Shown here one piece after another: positions 58,519 to 64,000 of a stretch of DNA of 64,000 nucleotides; the stretch's first letter is position 1; each line of letters opens with the position of its first letter. The stretch covers positions 310,001 to 374,000 of the forward strand of contig JASKMD010000021.1 of NCBI GenBank assembly GCA_030144725.1, in the 5' to 3' direction. The stretch comes from Haematococcus lacustris (Eukaryota; Chlorophyta; Chlorophyceae; Chlamydomonadales; Haematococcaceae). A program made the translations under genes and the position numbers. The notes beneath the pieces were generated by a model. The model was not told the DNA's origin. It ran no database searches and saw only the letters and a program-made list of their open reading frames with translations.

Positions 58519-58742
58519 CTTGGTTTGCATGATGTCGCACAGTCCTGAGAAGAACTGACCTCGGAAACGAGGGTCCCTGTCTGATATGATCTCAAGGGGC
58601 ATGCCATGCAGCTTGAAGACATTGTCGTAGAAGAGACGTGCAACGTCTTCTCCGTTGACTTTTTCGACGGTGGGGGCCAGGTGCACCATTTTGGTCAGCC
58701 TGTCCACGATCACGAGGATGGAGTCGTGTCCTGCTGCCGTTG
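58519..58742 (-). pseudogene. Ty3/gypsy relic A: integrase core middle fragment
   Basis: The minus strand reads GHDSILVIVDRLTKMVHL, then ...ISDRDPRFRGQFF (second catalytic Asp near 58580) and LCDIMQTK, where the 3.37 kb transposon cuts it. The 5' side is cut by the 409-bp element. It matches the Ty3/gypsy integrase catalytic core and has no internal stop. Confidence 0.9.
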
Positions 58743-59151
58743 TTACAGTCCTGCTTTGAACCTAGAATGCATGTGTTTTGAAATGCGCATGCAGATCTTT
58801 CCAGCCCTGCATGCGAGATCTGGGTTTGTCATGTCTTACTTTGTCATGACGGTTGTTAGTTACTCTGGACTTACTTATGCCTGAGCGCAGCTTAGTGTAG
58901 GGACTTGGGACTTCGGACTTCTGACTTCTGGGGACTCTGGATCGGATGACTGGTTCAGTGACGTAGGAATGCGATGAGAAGTGTTTTACTGATGCCATCT
59001 TCTTGACGATGTAAGTACAAAGCACTGCCACGCTAGTCGGAAGCTACCTACGAGTACGTAGTCAGCCACAGCGGCAACATGTCTCTGGCGGCTGCAGCCG
59101 GAGTTTAGTTCGCAGCCAGCCATGCATCCTGACCGCGCAGCAGCACTGTAA
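58743..59151. mobile_element. 409-bp TTACAGT-ended element inside relic A integrase
   Basis: The ends TTACAGTCCTGCTTTG and (reverse complement of the right) TTACAGTGCTGCTGCG are imperfect inverted repeats. It separates two adjacent integrase segments (LPKTA and AGHDSI). Flanking CTGCCGT (58734-58740) and CAGCCGT (59152-59158) may be a 7-9 bp target duplication with mismatches; exact ends are uncertain by a few bases. Non-coding. Longer TSD and different ends separate it from the CACTC elements; hAT or MULE-type MITE are options. Confidence 0.6.
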
Positions 59152-59290
59152 CAGCCGTCTTGGGCAGCTTAACCACGAAGTCCATGCTTACACTATCCCA
59201 TGGGGCTTTGGGCATTTGCAATGGCACCATTAGTCCGGCCGGTGTAGCGTTCCGATTCTGCACTAAGCGGATCGGCGCTAGTGTCACTGC
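59152..59290 (-). pseudogene. Ty3/gypsy relic A: integrase core N-terminal fragment
   Basis: The minus strand reads VQNRNATPAGLMVPLQMPK, then WDSVSMDFVVKLPK, the segment after the HHCC finger through the first catalytic Asp (near 59181). Similarity stops around 59270-59290, so the zinc finger, RNase H and RT of this copy are missing; insertion of the second Ty3/gypsy element here would explain that. Confidence 0.8.
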
Positions 59291-59299
59291 TGAAGTGTG

Positions 59300-59375
59300 A
59301 TACAGGCAGGTTAAGTGGTGGGCTGTACTGCTGCCCACCATTCGGGTTCGATCCCCGGAGGCCGTTCTATGTCTT
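59300..59375 (+). ncRNA. tRNA-like pol III boxes (possible SINE head or tRNA remnant)
   Basis: AGGTTAAGTGG (59308-59318) resembles an A box and GGTTCGATCCC (59345-59355) is a good B box, at tRNA-like spacing. The T arm TCGGG/CCCGG closes over TTCGATC, and GGTGGGC/GCCCACC forms a stem in the anticodon region. A 7-bp acceptor stem was not found, so it is not a normal tRNA. It lies just upstream of, or within, the 5' end of the + strand Ty3/gypsy element. Confidence 0.3.
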
Positions 59376-59518
59376 AGCCTGGTTGCGCTGCAGCAGTCTG
59401 ACACCTGTAACTGCGGTTAGCGTTGCATGGCGTTCACACACTGAAAAGATTTAAGGCGCGCTCTTCCTGAACGCTACATTGGTTTCCGTATTCCGATACC
59501 TCAGTGACTTGCCGCACC
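59376..59518 (+). promoter_or_regulatory. 5' LTR end, primer-binding-like site and leader of Ty3/gypsy element B
   Basis: ACA at 59476-59478 followed by TTGGTTTCCG resembles the LTR end and primer-binding site of relic A (ACA then TTGGTTGTCC). The LTR start is not resolved: TGTAAC at 59406 would make it only 73 bp, and TGTGATAC near 59296 would make it about 180 bp and include the tRNA-like boxes. The gag ATG is at 59519. The 3' LTR needed to decide lies outside the window. Confidence 0.4.
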
Positions 59519-61106
59519 ATGACTGAACACACGCCGGGCGCTGGTACATCCAGCGGTCCATCACCAGGCGCTGGTTTACCCAGCGGTCCTGCGGGTTCCC
59601 AGGCCATATTGGCCCAGGCCCTATCTGATCCCGAGTTTGCCAAGACCCTGAGGGCGGCTTTGTTCCCCGACGGTGCTCCTTGCTGCAACTCCGTCGCGGA
59701 ATGGGCAGGGCGATAGCCCAGTCCCTCCAGGCGGCGATGAGGAGGACGAAGAAGAGGAGCAGGATGAGGAAGAAGAGGCTGCGGACTTCTCTGAGGGCGA
59801 GATTGACCTGTCCTCCGCAGACCAGCTGGCCCAGTCGCTGCTGGACACGCAGGACCAGCTGAAGGAAGCCAAAACCAAGCTGGCCAAGATGGAATCTCGC
59901 CAAAAGCTGACAGATCGCACTTTGGCTGCGCTGGCTGATAAGGTGGGTCTATTTCCTGGGTCACCTACCTCCATCCAGGACAGGCTGTTCAGTATGCGCA
60001 CCCCGTCCCCGAGTCGCTCAGGTACACGCCCAGCGTGTATTCCTGGCACTTACAACTCGATCGGTGGGAGAGGCGGTGCTCTGCATCACCTCTTTCCCCA
60101 GGTCAATAGTCAGGTCCCAGCTGCTAAGTCTGTGCCTGGCCCTGATAAGTGGACAGACAATTGCACCAAGTCTCGCCGCAGGGCTTCTGCCTTCTGTGAC
60201 GACCTGGAAGCACATTGCCAGCGTTTTAACCTTGACATTGCCACTGTTTTTCCTGCGTTCCTGTCTGGGGCTGCTCGCGATGCGTGGCTGCCATCCATTC
60301 GTGCTGCTCATTTCGCACAAACCCGCGCTGCACCTACCTGGCCATACCTGCGTTTGTCCTTTCTCGAGTACACAGGCGACGACTTGCGTGATGATCAGAC
60401 TGATGCCAGAAAGCAGCTCCTTGAGGGTGGCATCCGTATGTCGTCTCAGCTGTTGCTGCATGACTACATCACTGCGTACAGGAACAACCTCCTGACTGCT
60501 GGTGTCCAGTGTATGGAAGAGAGTTTGCTTGTCTCCCTGTTTATCAAGGGACTGACACCTGAGCTGAAAAAGGCAGTCCTAAGGGATTCTGTTCCTTTTC
60601 CTGCCTTCACTCTTGCTCAGGCCATCGACTCTGCCAGGCAGGCTCAGCGTGCTGCTGAGATCCTTGCTGAGGCAGTCGGCACCAAGCGGCATGTTGCTGC
60701 TGTGCAGGCCAGGCAGCTGACTGAGGGTCTGGAGAAAGCTGGCAACCCCCGTCCTCCCAGGAGCACCCAGAGCGACCCACCTGCCAAAGTCCCAGCCCGT
60801 TCCAGGGGCTTCAGGGCTGGCATGGCAGCTGGTCCTGCTGCTGGGATGCGTGTCATTCTGAAGCAGAAGGCTGAGGAGGCTGCTGAGCAGAGCAGCATGA
60901 AGCCTGGCCAGTATTGTCACCACTGCTATGATCCCAGGCATCTGAAGCCACTGTGTCCCTACAGTAACTTCCCAGCTTTGGAGGCCAGGAAGCTATCTGG
61001 CTACCCTCGTCCCCCTGCTGATGCTAAGGCCACAGGAAAGCGTCACTCTGAGCCAAATGACTCTGAGCCAAAGAAGGGCAAGCTGGCATCTGCCAATGGA
61101 AAGTGA
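59519..61106 (+). CDS. gag: Ty3/gypsy element B: Gag (one frameshift near the N-terminus)
   Basis: ATG 59519 opens a Gly/Ser/Pro-rich N-terminus (frame ends 59716). The main frame, open from at least 59673 to TGA 61104-61106, is one phase away, so a single-base indel lies around 59660-59715; no ATG starts the main frame there. The main frame has an acidic Glu/Asp stretch, a coiled-coil-like segment (DTQDQLKEAKTKLAKMESRQ), the retrotransposon capsid region (about residues 160-310 of the main frame) and a CX2CX4HX4C zinc knuckle at residues 415-428 (60915-60956) for RNA binding. A Lys-rich tail precedes the stop. Gag forms the particle that packages element RNA. The frameshift may be a mutation or a sequencing error. 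Confidence 0.82.
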
Positions 61107-64000
61107 AGTGTTGCCCAGCCAGGACAGTGCCATGCCTGTGCTGTGGTACCAACTGATGAGCCTGTCTTATGCACCTGTGCCACTGATATGATTGGGACTG
61201 AGCCCCAGCTGATGGTTGTTGATGGTGTTGCTGTGCATGCTATGAGCCAGCCTTTCCCTGATCCAACTGCTGATGGTCATGGGTTCCCTGAGCAGACTGC
61301 TTTGACAGCAGCTCAAAACTGTGGGTCCTGTTTCAGTGCTGCTGACCCCTGTGTGGGTCATATTCTCTCGTGTAAGACTGCCCTGTGCTGTCCCCGTGTA
61401 CCGTCTCAAGTTATCTTGGGGGTCTCTGGTCAAGACGACAAGGTGAGGTTCCAGTTCTCTGGCACCATTGACAACCATGCCTGCCACATGTTAGCTGATA
61501 GTGGTGCTGATACATCACTCATCAGTGCTAGCTTTGTGCAGCTGCATAACATCCCAATGTTTACTTATCCCATGTCACTCAGGTTTGATGTTGCCAACAA
61601 CCAGCCTGTGATATGTGAGCATTATGTCAAAGTTCAGCTGCGCATCAATAGCTTCTGCTGCATGTGCCTGTTGACTGTCATGCCTGACCTGGTTCATGCT
61701 TATGACGTGCTCCTGGGTGCTGACTGGCTGACTGTGCAGGGAGCCTTGGTCGACTACGTCGACAAGACTCTCACCCTGCGCACTGCCCAAGGTAATAAAA
61801 CCTTGCACCCACACACAGGTGATCAAAGTGCTGCTGGCCGGAGTGCTGCCACACGGCCACCTGGATCCACCCACTCACTGCCCCGCCCACCTGCTGCTGT
61901 CCTGGCTGCTGTGTCCAAAGCCAATCCAAAGGCTCTTGTGACAGCAAAGCAGGCAGCCAGATGGCTGCGTAAGGGTGGCTCAGCCATGGTGGCTATGGTG
62001 TCTCTGGAAGACCTTGCCTTACCAGTAGACGCTGTGTCCCATGCACAGAGGCAGCACCTGCAAGATTTGCTTGATGAATACTCTGATGTATTCCAACCTA
62101 TCACCGGACTCCCGCCAGAGCGTGCAGTAGGGCACTCCATCCCCTTGCAGCCTGATGGCAAGCCTCCAGCTAGGCCCAGCTATAGGATGTCCAAACCTGA
62201 GCAAGATGAACTGCGTAAACAGATCACTGACCTGCTAGCTAAAGGCCTGATAGAGCCCAGCTCATCACCTTATGCTGCACCCGTGCTGTTTGTCCAGAAA
62301 AAATCAGGTGAGCTGCGCATGTGTATTGATTACCGCCAGCTAAATAAGATAACAATTAGGGACCAGTATCCTTTGCCACGCATTGATGATCTGTTTGATC
62401 AGCTAGCAGGAAAAACTGTGTTCTCCTCCCTCGACCTGCAGGCTGGTTACCACCAGATCCGCATCCCGGCTGAGGATGTCCCTAAAACCGCGTTCAGGAC
62501 TCCTATGGGGCACTACCAATTCAAGGTACTGTGTTTTGGCCTGACAAATGCTCCTGCCACGTTCCAACGTGTAATGAATGAAGCATTTGCTGAGGTGATC
62601 AATGACTGTGCACTCGTGTACCTTGATGACATCCTAGTGATGTCCAAGGACAGTGAGGAGCACCTAGTCCACCTCAGGCGTGTATTTGACTTACTGCGTA
62701 AAAATAAATTTTATGCTAAGCTATCTAAATGTGAATTTATGCAAAGAACACTGAAGTTCCTGGGCCATATTATTAGTGCTCAAGGTATCTCAGTTGACCC
62801 GTGTAAAGTTACTGCAATCTCTGAATGGCCAGTACCTACTAGCCTCAAAACCCTGCAGTCTTTCCTGGGCGCTGCTAATTATGTACGTAAATTTGTACAT
62901 AATTTTAGCACTATCGCTGCACCCCTCACTAACCTGACTGGCCCCAAGAAGGAGTCCTTCCCTTGGAAAGCATGGCCTCAGGCTGAGCTGGATGCATTCA
63001 ATGCTCTAAAGCAGGCCATTTCTAATGTGCCTTTGCTCAAGCTTCCTGATCACAGCAAGCCGTTTCAGGTGCACTGCGATGCGTCCCTTGAGGGCATCGG
63101 TGCAGTCCTGATGCAGGATGGCTACCCATTGGCGTATTACTCCAGGAAATTAATTCCTGCTGAGATTAATTACACCACGGGCGAACAGGAACTGCTGGCA
63201 TTGGTATCTGCTTGCCAACAGTGGCGATGCTACCTGGAAGGGGTACCATTCACACTGTACACAGATCACAAGCCGCTCATCTCTCTGCCTACCCAAACTA
63301 TACTCTCACGCAGGCAGACTAGATGGATGGAATTCCTGGCCCGCTTCTCATATACCATTGAATATCTTCCTGGTATATCAAATCCTGCTGACCCGTTGTC
63401 ACGCATTCCGGCAGCCCCATTGCAGACGTGTAAGGGCTCTGGTGCTGATGATGTGCGTAGTATTCTAGTGACGACTAGAAGCCAGCGTCGTTCTCAGGAG
63501 GGGGAGGAAACTTGTGCTGAGGCGCAGACAAACAGTGCTGGTGATGCCGCTGCGCCACCCACACAACCACCACCAAGCCAAGGTGCTGGTGCTGCCGTCA
63601 GGCCACCCACTAAGCGTGTCACTTGGGCTGCTGATGTACCAGCAGATGGAGAACCCAGTGCACCCAAACCACCAGGTCCTCTGTCAAACCTGCATGAGTG
63701 GTTGGTCAGAGCTTATGCTGCTGATTCCAACTTCACCAAGCGTAGGAAGACAAAGAACTTCTACCTGGATGACAATGGCTTATGGAGACATAACAAACGA
63801 CGTACCATTATTGTGCCCCGTGACAAACAGCTACGAGAGCATATCTTGCATGAGATGCATGATGCTAAGTATGCTGGCCACGTTGGGATCACTAAGACGT
63901 TGGAGCGTGTCATGCGTGTGTTCTGGTGGAAACACTTACGCACTGATGTGCGTCACTATGTAACAACATGTGATGCATGCCAGAGAAACAAGTCGGTTAC
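61107..64000 (+). CDS. pol: Ty3/gypsy element B: Pol (protease, RT, RNase H, integrase start), runs off window
   Basis: In the same phase as gag after one TGA, the frame is open for 964 codons to the window end. Order, counted from 61107: a Cys-rich spacer (residues 1-125); retropepsin with DSGAD at 131-135; RT with LDLQAGYHQI (Asp 443) and YLDD at 505-508; RNase H with a catalytic Asp at 658 and DHKPL near 720; a Pro-rich linker; then an integrase HHCC finger, HX6HX29CX2C, at 918-958. The integrase core would follow outside the window. It copies the element RNA and integrates it. All catalytic residues visible are intact, so this copy looks young. There is no own start codon: translation must come through or around the gag UGA. 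Confidence 0.93.

Noticed and set aside
58743..59151. Intron in the integrase gene
   Set aside because: The ends are TTACAG/CTGTAA inverted repeats with probable target duplication, not splice sites, and retroelement genes are copied from spliced RNA.

Overview
The window looks like repeat-dominated nuclear DNA of a green alga (Chlorophyta, probably Chlorophyceae/Volvocales). The assignment rests on very high GC, a TGTAA polyadenylation-type signal just before the A-tract of every repeat unit, an L1-type LINE with a C-terminal CCHC finger joined head to tail (as Zepp-like LINEs are in green algae), and chromodomain Ty3/gypsy elements. I see no ordinary host gene, rRNA or convincing tRNA; nearly every base is a mobile element or a satellite derived from one.

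Layout. (1) 1-51741 is a head-to-tail array of ten 4.63-4.71 kb units on the + strand (two cut by the window or by a junction, one split). Each unit is a complete but dead LINE: leader, endonuclease, reverse transcriptase lacking motif A, CCHC finger, 3' UTR, TGTAA, A-tract. All units share the same deletion, frameshifts and stops, so a dead copy was amplified as a satellite. (2) 18823-26328 is a 7.5 kb transposon inserted in unit 5, with CACTC... ends, a 2-bp target duplication and large inverted subterminal repeat arrays. A 500-N gap follows five bases later; by repeat phase it must hide at least about 4.56 kb. (3) 49070-49405 is a 336-bp relative with CACTC ends inside unit 9. (4) 51742-59290 is a broken minus-strand chromodomain Ty3/gypsy relic in the order integrase, chromodomain, LTR, gag, protease. 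It is interrupted by three DNA elements: 54264-54608, 55145-58516 and 58743-59151. The 3.37 kb one carries palindromic subterminal repeats and a perfect (TGGGC)137 tract. (5) 59519-64000 is a second, better preserved Ty3/gypsy element on the + strand, with gag and an open pol (protease, RT, RNase H, integrase zinc finger) running off the window.

Most notable points: a LINE turned satellite; a set of CACTC-ended, 2-bp-TSD transposons whose subterminal repeats share a CTGCGCAG palindromic core; and two different Ty3/gypsy families in which gag and pol lie in the same frame separated by one UGA in the same AAG-UGA-AG context.
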